Below are positions 26,741 through 35,504 of a stretch of DNA of 64,000 nt, piece after piece. Origin of the DNA: Sphingorhabdus_B arenilitoris (GTDB lineage Bacteria > Pseudomonadota > Alphaproteobacteria > Sphingomonadales > Sphingomonadaceae); assembly GCF_042651485.1 (NCBI RefSeq), contig NZ_JBHSDH010000013.1:1612001-1676000 (forward strand), written 5' to 3'. The position numbers and the translations under genes were made by a program. The notes beneath the pieces are model-generated. The model was not told the origin of the DNA. It was given only the letters and a program-made list of their open reading frames with translations, and made no database searches. Each line of letters opens with the position of its first letter. Position 1 is the first letter of the stretch.

Positions 26741-27169
26741 ATGACGGAAATTGCTTACAGCCTCTATCTCGCTATCGCGATCGGAATGACCATTTGGGTC
26801 GCGTTTACTTTATCTCGTAATGGTAAAGTCTATCTCATCCGCTGCTTTGGCCATGACGAGGAATTGGCGACCAGCATCAATCATCTGCTCGTTGTCGGAT
26901 TTTACCTGGTCAACTTCGGCTTCATCGCATTGGCGCTCAGCACCGCTGGCGAGCCGCAAAATGTTGCAGAAGTGATGCGTTTCCTTGGCTGGTATGTTGG
27001 CATTGCAACATTGGTTTTGGGCGCGATGCATTTCTTTAACATGGGCGCGGTTACCCGTCATGGGCGCAAGGTTGCCGACTGGATCCACGACCAAATGCCC
27101 TATGAAGCGCCCGCCGAAGCAGAAAAGCACGCGGCAGCCACAACCCGCAATGATAGCATCTTGCGATAA
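26741..27169 (+). CDS. Hypothetical small membrane protein
   Basis: 142 residues with three hydrophobic helices (about 4-24, 47-68 and 82-103) and a hydrophilic tail rich in Ala and Glu. No catalytic motif is visible and I do not recognise a named family. The ribosome site AAGGATAAGAAA is good. Its position after the GbsR/MarR regulator suggests regulation by that protein. The sequence HFFNMGAVTRHGRK marks the membrane exit after the last helix. Confidence 0.75.
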   Translation: MTEIAYSLYLAIAIGMTIWVAFTLSRNGKVYLIRCFGHDEELATSINHLLVVGFYLVNFGFIALALSTAGEPQNVAEVMRFLGWYVGIATLVLGAMHFFNMGAVTRHGRKVADWIHDQMPYEAPAEAEKHAAATTRNDSILR

Positions 27170-27323
27170 GCATCACCCAGTCCCGCCGCTTGAGATCTTC
27201 AAGGACCGAAAGCGGCGGGGCGGTGATCATTTTGGAAGGCGTTACCCGATGCCGCCAAACAACATAGGCATCCCCGGCATCCGGAAGATATCAATATGTC
27301 GCGATGCGGCCTAAACCTGTATG

Positions 27324-28481
27324 TTAAAGCGATTTTTGATAAATACGATAGATCTTATTTATCTTCCCATTTATCGCTTCACCCACCGACCGCATGGGGC
27401 CATTATCGTCGAGCACCCAGCCAAATTCTCCGCGCTCGGCGCCGTATTTTGCGACGGCATCGCGCCGGATAAACTCCACGAGCATAAATGCAAGCTGGCT
27501 CGCCAAGCGGGTCGATTGCAGCCTTTTGACGACGCCCATTAATGGCACGCGCATCGTCCGCACGTGCGGTTTGCGCAGCCACCAGAGCAGTTTCAGCCAG
27601 TTGAACGGCCACAGCGTTCCGCCATAGCCAATCAGCTTTTCATTCACATCAGGAAGCGTCATCATGAAGGCGACAGGCTCGCCATCGACTTCGGCAATGC
27701 GGATCAAATCTTCATATACCAGCGGGCGCAATTTTTTGCCGGTAAAGGCGATTTCACTATCCGTAATCGGCACGAACCACCAATTGTCGGACCAGGCGTC
27801 GTTTAATATGCTTAAGATCAGCGCGGCTTCTTCATCAAAACGGCTTTTATCGACGCGCCTTATGGTGATCCGCTCGTTGCGTTCGCCCGATTGAACAATC
27901 CGTTGGACGAGCGGCGGAAAGTCGGTCTTGATAGGAATTTCATAGGTATATAAATCTTTTACCTGATGATAACCGGCGGCCTCAATCCAGCTTTGATATT
28001 CGGGCTTATCATGCCCCATCATGATTGTGGCCGGATGGTCATGCCCTTCGACCAACAGGCCCGGTTCTTCCCAGATTGACAGGCTGATCGGCCCCAATGA
28101 TTTGGTCATACCCTGTTCGCGCAGCCAGTTTTCGGCGGCTGCTATCAATGCCTCTGCGATATCAGCATCTTCTGCTTCAAACAGCCCCCAATTGCCGACA
28201 CCGGGCCCCATGCCCTGTGCAACGGGCTGCGTCAGCGCCAGCTCGTCATAATGGGCAGAGATTCGTCCGACAAGCCGCCCGTCCCGCTCCGCCAGAAATA
28301 GCTGCGCTTTGCCATGTTCAAACCATGGATTTTTACCCGGCGTAATCGCATCTGCCGCCTCATTGCGCAGCGGTGGGACCCAATTGGGATCATTTGCGTA
28401 GAGCCGGTAGGGCAGTGCAACAAAAGCCTTGCGATCCGCCTCGCCTGTGACCGGCCTAACCATTATAGTTGAAGAAACCAA
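27324..28481 (-). CDS. GNAT-family acyltransferase, candidate bacterial ceramide synthase
   Basis: 385 residues. The N-terminal half (about 7-180) has GNAT features (LFLAERDGRLVGRISAHYDE); a second GNAT-like half follows (EDLIRIAEVDGEPVAFMMTLPD). The N-terminal LPYRLYANDPNWVPPLR is typical of a broad family of long N-acyltransferase-like proteins. In Caulobacter the ceramide synthase (bCerS) that N-acylates the sphingoid base is a GNAT-fold protein. This gene sits at one end of a sphingolipid gene block, so I propose that role by context; sequence alone only supports acyltransferase. The start is a TTG at 28481 with GGGGA upstream, or the ATG at 28463. Confidence 0.8.
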   Translation of the reverse strand: MVSSTIMVRPVTGEADRKAFVALPYRLYANDPNWVPPLRNEAADAITPGKNPWFEHGKAQLFLAERDGRLVGRISAHYDELALTQPVAQGMGPGVGNWGLFEAEDADIAEALIAAAENWLREQGMTKSLGPISLSIWEEPGLLVEGHDHPATIMMGHDKPEYQSWIEAAGYHQVKDLYTYEIPIKTDFPPLVQRIVQSGERNERITIRRVDKSRFDEEAALILSILNDAWSDNWWFVPITDSEIAFTGKKLRPLVYEDLIRIAEVDGEPVAFMMTLPDVNEKLIGYGGTLWPFNWLKLLWWLRKPHVRTMRVPLMGVVKRLQSTRLASQLAFMLVEFIRRDAVAKYGAERGEFGWVLDDNGPMRSVGEAINGKINKIYRIYQKSL

Positions 28482-28630
28482 AAGCTGTCCCCGCCAAATT
28501 GCAACTGCGCGGCTATTGCGCCGTACAGGGCCATTTTGTCAAGAAAGCGCGTAGCGCAAAATGCGCGTCCATAAAGCGGCCTTTATCTTGCCATATACAT
28601 CTGGTTAAGGCGAAAGGGTTTAATAGGTGA

Positions 28631-29737
28631 ATGATGATGCAGGCAACGACGATAAACAGAGAATCGGCCGCCGGGGCCAATCCGGCCAGTGACGCGCAAA
28701 ATTTGCGCGGCGCGGGCAATGATATGGAAATGATTAAGGCTGCCTCATCGCTGACCCGCGATCTCAATGCCGCCAATCCGGTGATTTACTGGGCCGATTT
28801 CGTGGCATCAGCGCTCACCGGCTACGCCGCGCTATTTGCGGCTATTTTTGCGCCCTCCATCTGGCTGTGCTTGCTTGCAGCCGCTCTTTCTATCCTTGCT
28901 TTATACCGCGCTGGTAGCTTCATACACGAGCTGACCCATATCAAACGGCGCGATGTACCGGGATTTCATTTGGCGTGGAATATTATGGCTGGCATCCCGC
29001 TGATGATCCCGTCTTTCATGTATGAGGGCGTCCATAACCAGCATCATATGCCCAAACGCTATGGCACGGTGCAGGACCCCGAATATCTGCCGCTGGCATT
29101 GATGAAGCCTTATACCGTCCCGTTATTTGTGCTAGTTGCTGCGCTGGGGCCCATTGGCTTGCTGATCCGTTATGCGCTGCTCGCGCCTTTGTCGCTGGCC
29201 ATCCCGCCGCTGCGCCGGATTGTGGTGGAGCGCTATTCGGGGTTGGTCATCAACCCAGAATTTCGCCGCCGCATGCCCGAGGGCGAAGAACGCAGCCGCT
29301 GGATCGCGTTGGAGATCGCCACGAGCATCTGGGCCATCGGCCTGCTCACCTTGACCGCAACGGGGATCATTCCCTTGGCGGCATTTTTAACCTTTCTTGG
29401 CATCGCGTCGGGAACGATGGTGATCAATCAGGTGCGCACATTGGTGGCGCATTTATGGGAAAATGACGGCGGTGAAATGAATGCGACGCAGCAATATCTG
29501 GATAGTGTCAATGTGCCGCCGCCCGCGACGCTGCCCGCTTTATGGGCTCCGGTTGGCCTGCGTTACCATGCGCTGCATCATCTGCTGCCCGGCGTTCCTT
29601 ATCATAATTTGGGCGAAGCGCATCGCCGTTTAATTGGCGCATTGCCGGATGCATCCTCCTATCATGGGGCCAATTATGCAGGGCTCCCCGGATTGGTCAA
29701 ACAATTGGTAGGCAGCACGTTCAAACGCGGGCAATAG
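28631..29737 (+). CDS. Fatty-acid/sphingolipid desaturase family protein
   Basis: Membrane di-iron oxygenase of 368 residues. Histidine clusters are HELTH (99-103), HNQHH (135-139) and HALHH with PYHN (about 313-326), as in acyl-lipid desaturases and related hydroxylases. Four to six hydrophobic helices surround them. The gene is divergent from the GNAT protein and points toward LptG. Located within the sphingolipid block, it might desaturate or hydroxylate the acyl chain or sphingoid base; ordinary membrane fatty-acid desaturation is the alternative. The reaction type cannot be determined from the histidine boxes. Confidence 0.87.
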   Translation: MMMQATTINRESAAGANPASDAQNLRGAGNDMEMIKAASSLTRDLNAANPVIYWADFVASALTGYAALFAAIFAPSIWLCLLAAALSILALYRAGSFIHELTHIKRRDVPGFHLAWNIMAGIPLMIPSFMYEGVHNQHHMPKRYGTVQDPEYLPLALMKPYTVPLFVLVAALGPIGLLIRYALLAPLSLAIPPLRRIVVERYSGLVINPEFRRRMPEGEERSRWIALEIATSIWAIGLLTLTATGIIPLAAFLTFLGIASGTMVINQVRTLVAHLWENDGGEMNATQQYLDSVNVPPPATLPALWAPVGLRYHALHHLLPGVPYHNLGEAHRRLIGALPDASSYHGANYAGLPGLVKQLVGSTFKRGQ

Positions 29738-29741
29738 GCCC

Positions 29742-30830
29742 CTATTCTTCGGTCCGCACCAACACGGTTTCGCCAATTAAGAAGAATAGCAAAAAAGGCG
29801 CCCATGCCGCGATAAAGGGCGGATAGGCCCCTAAATTTCCCATCGCCAATGCAAAATTATCGGCGACAAAATAGATAAAGCCCAGCGCCATCCCGATCAC
29901 CGCGCGCAGGAATAATGCGCCCGAACGCGCAAGGCCAAATGCCGCAACCGCCGCAAGCAACGGCATCAGCAGCGCGGACAAAGGCCCGGAAATTTTATGC
30001 CATAATATGCTTTCCAAACTGCTGGTCCGCCGCCCGCCTTCTTTCAGCCCCTGTATCGCGCGGTAAAGCGGGACAAATCCCAATGCTTCCCCGTCAACCT
30101 TCACATATTGGAACCGGTCAGGGGTGATCCCCTTACCAACGGTCAGCGTTTCATATTTTTCCTGTAGCAATGTGCCCGCGTTAAACACCGAAGCATTGGT
30201 CAATTGCCATGCCCGGTCGCGATATTGGCCGCTATCCGCCTTTATCACCTTGGTCAGCACATTTTGCGTACGCAAATATACGGTTACACCGGTCAGTTTT
30301 GTTTCACCATTATCCGCTGTCACCGTTTGGGCATTGATAATATCCTGCCCCTCGCGGACCCAGACATTGGTTTTAATCCCGCTGTCGAGCGGTACAGGGC
30401 CATAATCAACATCCTGCCATTGTTTTAGCTTTGCCGTTGCTGGCGCGACAATATGGTCATTGAACAAAAATGATGTCGCCGCCACCAGCAGGCTCGCAAC
30501 GATCAGCGGCGCGAGGATTTGATGCGCGGACAAACCGGCCGCCTTCATCGCGACGACTTCGCTATTCTGGCTTAATGTGGTGAAGGTGATAAGCGTGCCG
30601 AGCAAGACCGAGAAGGGCAGCATCCGCGCGATAATCTGCGGCGCACGCATACTGATGTAAGCCCATAAATCGCCTTGGTCATTGCCAGCAACCGCCAAGA
30701 TCTTTCCGCTTTCGCCCAGCAGATCGAGCGTCTGCAATATGAGCACGAGCATGGCCAGCACCGCCAACGTCCGCACGAGGAAAAGCCGCCCCATATAAAG
30801 TGTGATCTGCCGAGAGGGGAAAAATTGCAT
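29742..30830 (-). CDS. lptG: LPS export system permease LptG
   Basis: 362-residue inner-membrane protein of the YjgP/YjgQ family: helices at about 12-35, 58-80, 98-118, then a periplasmic beta-jellyroll (about 130-265) and three C-terminal helices. With LptF and the LptB ATPase it extracts lipopolysaccharide from the inner membrane. It lies 3 bases after the lptF stop. It ends 4 bases from the convergent desaturase stop. In this window it is surrounded by sphingolipid genes rather than by the lptD-surA-pdxA neighbourhood common in alphaproteobacteria, which raises the question of its cargo. Confidence 0.9.
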   Translation of the reverse strand: MQFFPSRQITLYMGRLFLVRTLAVLAMLVLILQTLDLLGESGKILAVAGNDQGDLWAYISMRAPQIIARMLPFSVLLGTLITFTTLSQNSEVVAMKAAGLSAHQILAPLIVASLLVAATSFLFNDHIVAPATAKLKQWQDVDYGPVPLDSGIKTNVWVREGQDIINAQTVTADNGETKLTGVTVYLRTQNVLTKVIKADSGQYRDRAWQLTNASVFNAGTLLQEKYETLTVGKGITPDRFQYVKVDGEALGFVPLYRAIQGLKEGGRRTSSLESILWHKISGPLSALLMPLLAAVAAFGLARSGALFLRAVIGMALGFIYFVADNFALAMGNLGAYPPFIAAWAPFLLFFLIGETVLVRTEE

Positions 30831-30833
30831 AAA

Positions 30834-32060
30834 TTATCCTTCGGCCCCCGCCAATTTACGCTTTCGCCCAAATCGCAGCAGCTTGCGCAGTCGTTTGCCG
30901 GTTTTCGCCGCAACCACCTCCAAAGCGCCAATCGGCTGTCCGCCCGGCACGTGGGCGATTACATGATACATCCACAGTATCAGCGCGGCAAAAAATAGGA
31001 ACGGCACCCAAAGCGCCAGCGCAGGGTCAATAACGCCCAATGCGCCTACATCTTCGGCATATTCATTCACTTTATGATAGGTCACCACCATGATAATCGA
31101 CAAAAACACGCCCAATGCCGAAGTCGATCTTTTTGGCGGAACGGCCAGCGCCAATGCCAGTAACGGTAATAACAGCATCATCGCCACCTCGACCAAGCGG
31201 AAATGGAAATTGGCCATAGCCCCATTGCGCCGCTCAATCGGCAATTTTGCATTGGTTCCCACTTGCCACAATTCGTGGATTTTCAGCTCGCGATTGTCAT
31301 CCAGCGACCCGCCGCGCCCGCGAAAGCTCTCAATCTTGGGGAGCGGTATTGGCACATCATGATTGGAAAATGTCAGCACGCGGGGGTTTTTATAATTGGG
31401 CGCATCATGGATGAGCGTACCGTCCTGCAGCCGCAAAATGATCGTGTCGGGATCGTCGGTTCGCAAAAACTGCCCCCGGGCGGCGGTGACGGCAATCGAT
31501 TGTCCGTTATTGCTTTTTGCCGATACGAACATTCCGGTCAGGCTTTTGCCATCATTGCGGCTTTGGTCCACCCGCATCGTCAGGTTTTTGCCCAAATTGT
31601 TAAATTCGCCGACTTTGATCGACGCGCCCAAGGCCCCGGAACGCAGCTCAAAGCGGAGTTCCTCGTATAAATAACGCGATACCGGCTGCAAAAAGCCAAC
31701 AATGCCGAGATTGAGCAGCGCCAGCGTGACGGCAAAAACATAAGGCATACGCAATAACCGCAAATAACCCTGCCCAACGGCGCGAAATATATCCAATTCC
31801 GATGTCGTCGCCAGCCGCCGAAATGCCAGCAATATGCCGAGCAGCAAGCCAATGGGAATGCCCAGCGACATATATTCGGGGATCAAATTGGCAAGCATCC
31901 GCCACACAACGCTAACCGGTCCGCCTTCGGTTGCGACAAAGTCAAACAAGCGCAGCATTTTTTCCAGCAACAGCAACATCGACGCGATCACCAACGTACC
32001 AATCAGGGGCACGAAGACTAAACGGGCGATATATCGGTCTGTGGCTGGTATGAATTTCAA
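30834..32060 (-). CDS. lptF: LPS export system permease LptF
   Basis: 408-residue partner of LptG with the same layout: three N-terminal helices (about 13-115), a periplasmic jellyroll domain (about 130-300) and three C-terminal helices. A basic tail (KTGKRLRKLLRFGRKRK) extends the protein beyond the usual length. The SLGIPIGLLLGILLAFRRLATTSELDIFRAVG segment is the conserved cytosolic coupling region. No LptB, LptC or LptA is nearby. The gene is divergent from the DUF2141/lipid-kinase genes, about 125 bases away. Confidence 0.9.
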   Translation of the reverse strand: MKFIPATDRYIARLVFVPLIGTLVIASMLLLLEKMLRLFDFVATEGGPVSVVWRMLANLIPEYMSLGIPIGLLLGILLAFRRLATTSELDIFRAVGQGYLRLLRMPYVFAVTLALLNLGIVGFLQPVSRYLYEELRFELRSGALGASIKVGEFNNLGKNLTMRVDQSRNDGKSLTGMFVSAKSNNGQSIAVTAARGQFLRTDDPDTIILRLQDGTLIHDAPNYKNPRVLTFSNHDVPIPLPKIESFRGRGGSLDDNRELKIHELWQVGTNAKLPIERRNGAMANFHFRLVEVAMMLLLPLLALALAVPPKRSTSALGVFLSIIMVVTYHKVNEYAEDVGALGVIDPALALWVPFLFFAALILWMYHVIAHVPGGQPIGALEVVAAKTGKRLRKLLRFGRKRKLAGAEG

Positions 32061-32186
32061 CTTATTGACGCCCTGTCACCCTAATTTTGCCTTAAAGCAC
32101 CAGCATACCCATAACAGGTTCAGGGGCGTTTTCCATAAGGCGCTGTAAATTTCAGCGCCGGAATAACCTCAAGGAGTAGTTTAGTC

Positions 32187-32663
32187 ATGTTGAATTTTCG
32201 TTTTGCTGCCACTGCCATCGCATTATTGGCCGTTTCGGGTAGCGCAAACGCAGGCACAACCATATCCAATAACCTTTCCAATTGTTCTGCTGGCAAGGGC
32301 CCAGCGGTAATGATTACGGTAACCGGCATTGAAGGCGCGAGCGGTAAGATGCGAGTCCAAAGCTATCCCGCGACGAAGCAATCATGGCTGAAAAAAGGCG
32401 CTTGGTTGCACCGGATCGAAACCAAAGCAACCGGATCGACCATGCGTTTTTGCGTGCCGGTTCCATCGGCAGGCAATTATGCCATCGCCATTCGTCACGA
32501 TAAAAATGGCAATGGCAAAACCGACATTCGCGAAGATGGCGGCGGCATGTCGAACAATCCCAGCATCAATATCTTCAATTTGGGCAAACCTTCGGTCAGC
32601 AAGACATCTTTCTACGCGGGCAGCGGCATCACCCAATTGTCGATTTCGATGAAATATTTTTGA
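32187..32663 (+). CDS. Secreted DUF2141-family protein
   Basis: 158 residues with a clear signal peptide (about 1-22, cleavage after GSANA). The mature part is a beta-sandwich DUF2141 domain with a calcium-site-like loop RHDKNGNGKTDIREDGGG (about 112-129), resembling EF-hand spacing in an extracellular protein. It heads a run of three plus-strand genes (this one, lipid kinase, Tam41-like enzyme), with 14 bases before the kinase start. In Caulobacter, three genes for anionic sphingolipid formation sit just before spt; a parallel order here suggests a role in that pathway. The biochemical role is unknown. Confidence 0.85.
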   Translation: MLNFRFAATAIALLAVSGSANAGTTISNNLSNCSAGKGPAVMITVTGIEGASGKMRVQSYPATKQSWLKKGAWLHRIETKATGSTMRFCVPVPSAGNYAIAIRHDKNGNGKTDIREDGGGMSNNPSINIFNLGKPSVSKTSFYAGSGITQLSISMKYF

Positions 32664-32677
32664 TAAGGATAAACTGA

Positions 32678-33649
32678 TTGGCCCTTGTCGCGCTCCTGTC
32701 CAACCCGCATTCGACCGGCAATCGCTCGCTATTGCCGAAGGTGCGGTGCTTTTGCGCGCGCAACCCCGATATTTTCCATTATGAAGTGGAGGAAATCGGG
32801 CAGGTCAAAAAAGCCTTGGAAACCATTGCCCGCGTGAAACCGAAAGTGTTGGTGATCAATGGCGGCGACGGGACGGTGCAATCGGCGCTGACCGAATTAT
32901 ACCATGGCGGTCATTTTGAAGGCGAACCGCCGCCCGTCGCTGTTCTGCCCAATGGCAAAACCAATTTGATCGCGCTTGATCTGGGTTCAGAAGGCGATCC
33001 GATCGAAGCGCTGCAACGCATTTTGGACGTGGCCAAGGGTGACCTTTCCCCGCATGTTGTCGTACGCGAATTGATAGCGTTATCGGATGGCAGCGAAAAT
33101 GCTCGTCCAGTGCTTGGAATGTTTTTGGGCGGCGCAGGGCTGGCGGAGACAATTTTATATTGCCGTCATAAAATTTATCCGCTCGGCCTGCCCAATGGAT
33201 TTAGCCATTTTATCGCCGCTATCGCCGTTTTTATGAGCGCGATATTCGGTTTGCGGGCCAATTTCCTACCCCGCCGCGCAGAACCTGTTCGCATTTCCTT
33301 TTTCCGGCAAGGTGAATTGCAGGGTATTTTTTCCGTGCTGATCGTTACGACGCTCGAAAAATTACTGTTGGGCGGCCGAACAGCGGTGTCGCAAAAGGCG
33401 GGACAGTTAAAATTCATGGCCGTGGATCAGCGGCCATGGACCATGCTGCGCGCCGTTGCGGCGGCGGTAGGCGGCAGGCTGGGCCGTCATAAAGTGCACG
33501 GTATCCACATCGAACAGGGCGATGTGATACGCATCGACAGCATCCGGAGCAGCGTCGTTCTGGACGGTGAGGTTTTCGAAGCCAGCAACAATAAACCCAT
33601 CATTTTGCGGTCAACGCCGCCCGTGCCATTTTTGCGCCTCGCCGCGTAA
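32678..33649 (+). CDS. DAGK-type lipid kinase, candidate ceramide kinase
   Basis: 323 residues with a diacylglycerol-kinase catalytic domain (about 1-130): the nucleotide loop INGGDGTVQSAL (GGDGT at 62-66) and the LPNGKTNLIALDL segment. The C-terminal beta-sandwich domain ends with SVVLDGEVFEA, typical of the YegS/LCB5 fold. It phosphorylates a lipid hydroxyl using ATP; diacylglycerol, sphingoid base or ceramide are possible. Given spt, the ACP and cerR beside it, a CpgB-like ceramide kinase is my favoured reading, by context. The start is TTG, chosen because AAGGAT lies eight bases upstream and homology begins there. Confidence 0.85.
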   Translation: MALVALLSNPHSTGNRSLLPKVRCFCARNPDIFHYEVEEIGQVKKALETIARVKPKVLVINGGDGTVQSALTELYHGGHFEGEPPPVAVLPNGKTNLIALDLGSEGDPIEALQRILDVAKGDLSPHVVVRELIALSDGSENARPVLGMFLGGAGLAETILYCRHKIYPLGLPNGFSHFIAAIAVFMSAIFGLRANFLPRRAEPVRISFFRQGELQGIFSVLIVTTLEKLLLGGRTAVSQKAGQLKFMAVDQRPWTMLRAVAAAVGGRLGRHKVHGIHIEQGDVIRIDSIRSSVVLDGEVFEASNNKPIILRSTPPVPFLRLAA

Positions 33650-33734
33650 ACCAGCCCTTATGGTCAAACAGCCGGTCGGCTGTGCATTAAAACCGGCAAT
33701 CGACATATGCGCCTTTTCGCGCTAGGCGGCGGCC

Positions 33735-34658
33735 ATGCTTTCGCTTCAACAACTCGTGGCCAAGGAATTGGCCGAACCAGTGCATCCCGATGTGACCGCT
33801 TTTGCGGAGCATATCGCCGCACAATATGGCGATGCAGCCAGCGCGGTTCTTTTCTATGGCTCGTGCCTGCGCAGTGAGCAATTGACCGGTGAAATGCTGG
33901 ATTTCTACTTGATCGTTTCCAGCTATGACGCGGCCTATCAAAAACCTTGGCTGGCGAAATGGAATCGCCGCCTGCCGCCCAATGTGTTCCCCTTCCAATA
34001 TCAAGGTTTGATGGCGAAAGTCGCCGTGTTGAGTGAGGATGATTTTCATAAACTCAACCGGCCCAGCGCATCCGCCGTATCCGTATGGGCCCGGTTTTCG
34101 CAGCCTTCCCGGCTTGTGTGGCATCGTGATCAAGAGACTGCCAAAAAAATGGTGCTGTCGGTGTCGGGCGCTGCGCCCACTTTGCTCAATGCTGCTCTGT
34201 CGCATATGGACCGGGAGGTTGATGTGATCGACCTGTGGCAATCGGGCTATGCCATGACCTACGGAGCGGAGCTGCGCGCCGAGCGGAAAAGCCGTCCCGC
34301 ATCGGTGATCGAATTTGACCGCGACCGCTATCAGCTATTTGGCCATGCCGCGCTACACCATACCATGATCCCCAATGAAATAAGGGGCGAGCGGGTGTAT
34401 CTGATAGCTGATCCCGAACAGCGCGCGCAAAAAGAACGCCGCCGCTGGCCTGCATTGCGGCGGCGCGGCAAATTGCTCACCGTTGCGCGGTTGGCAAAGG
34501 CCGCCTTCACCTATCAGGGCGGCATTGATTATCTTGCGTGGAAGATCAACCGCCATGCCGGAACGAAGCTGGAAATCAAGCCCTGGCAACGCAAATGGCC
34601 GCTGGTCGCAGCATTGTTCCTCGTCCCGAAACTGCTGGCCAAGGGCGCGGTACGATAG
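33735..34658 (+). CDS. Tam41/Mmp37-like nucleotidyltransferase
   Basis: 307 residues. It matches, by eye, the order of motifs in the mitochondrial CDP-diacylglycerol synthase Tam41. VLFYGSCLRSEQ (Gly42-Ser43) corresponds to the GS loop, EMLDFYLIV (Asp56) to the following acidic strand, VAVLSEDDF to the KYGVIS strand, VIDLWQSGYAMTYGAELR to the SYSGDFRM region, and AKAAFTYQGGIDYLAWKI to the C-terminal amphipathic helix. Tam41 joins CTP and phosphatidic acid to make CDP-diacylglycerol. Downstream of a lipid kinase, it may activate the kinase product (phosphatidate or ceramide phosphate). There is no membrane domain like that of CdsA. A basic C-terminus (WQRKWP...) may contact membranes. Confidence 0.68.
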   Translation: MLSLQQLVAKELAEPVHPDVTAFAEHIAAQYGDAASAVLFYGSCLRSEQLTGEMLDFYLIVSSYDAAYQKPWLAKWNRRLPPNVFPFQYQGLMAKVAVLSEDDFHKLNRPSASAVSVWARFSQPSRLVWHRDQETAKKMVLSVSGAAPTLLNAALSHMDREVDVIDLWQSGYAMTYGAELRAERKSRPASVIEFDRDRYQLFGHAALHHTMIPNEIRGERVYLIADPEQRAQKERRRWPALRRRGKLLTVARLAKAAFTYQGGIDYLAWKINRHAGTKLEIKPWQRKWPLVAALFLVPKLLAKGAVR

Positions 34659-34661
34659 TAT

Positions 34662-35471
34662 TTAGCGGTCCCTATATTCAGGTGCCCGGCGCTCCATAAA
34701 TGCCGCGCGGGCTTCGGCATAATCTTCGGTCATGCTGAGCAAAATCTGTTGCCGGTCCTCAATCGCCAGCGCTGCTTCAAAACTGGGCGCGTCGATATTC
34801 CGGTTGAGCGCGTCTTTGCTGAGCCGCAGGCCCATCGGCGATGTCAGCAGCATTTCGCGCGCCAGCTCCAACCCTTTATCATGCAGCGCATCTTCGGCGA
34901 CAATCTCGCTGATCAAGCCGGCCGATAGCGCCCGTTCGGCATAGATGAATTTTCCGGTCAGTATCATTTCCGACGCCAGCGACGCGCCCGCAAGGCGCGG
35001 CAGGAAATAGCTTGATCCCATATCGCATCCGCCAAGGCCGATTTTGATATAGGCCGCATTTATCTTGAGCGACGGCGCACCATAACGCACGTCGCTGGCC
35101 AATAGCAGCGACAAGCCCCCGCCGCAGGCCGCGCCCTGCGCCAGCGCGATGATCGGCTGCGGACATTTTCGCATCAGCTCCATGACCGTGGCAATGCTAC
35201 GCTGCGTGGCCCAGCCGGCATGGACGCTGCCCAATTCATCGCCCGCCTTCGCCCCGTCATCCCATCCTTTCAAATCCAACCCCGCGCAAAAAGCCCGCCC
35301 TGCCCCGCGCAAAATGACAATGCGGATCTCGTGGCGATCCTGCAGGCTGCGGAAATATTCCTGCAATGCCATGATCAGCGCCCGGTTCATCGCATTCAAG
35401 CTATCGGGCCGGTTCAGCGTGATGGTTTCGATACCAGCAAGCGGGCTTTCAATATTCAGCAAATGGGTCAT
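34662..35471 (-). CDS. Enoyl-CoA hydratase/isomerase family protein
   Basis: 269-residue crotonase-fold protein. The CoA-binding and oxyanion segments are AFCAGLDLKGW (about 60-70) and GAACGGGLSLLLASDVRYGAP (about 117-137). The second oxyanion glycine lies in IGLGGCDMG. One of the two usual glutamates (in the ....E.. of the GLPEaG region) is not obvious, so the hydratase function is not certain; isomerase or another crotonase reaction is possible. It is the last gene of the minus-strand run obgE-proB-cerR-acp-spt-small protein, with 33 bases before it, and may serve the fatty-acid side of sphingolipid synthesis. Confidence 0.87.
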   Translation of the reverse strand: MTHLLNIESPLAGIETITLNRPDSLNAMNRALIMALQEYFRSLQDRHEIRIVILRGAGRAFCAGLDLKGWDDGAKAGDELGSVHAGWATQRSIATVMELMRKCPQPIIALAQGAACGGGLSLLLASDVRYGAPSLKINAAYIKIGLGGCDMGSSYFLPRLAGASLASEMILTGKFIYAERALSAGLISEIVAEDALHDKGLELAREMLLTSPMGLRLSKDALNRNIDAPSFEAALAIEDRQQILLSMTEDYAEARAAFMERRAPEYRDR

Positions 35472-35504
35472 ATATCGCTCTCCGAATGTAATATATTTGC
35501 TGCA

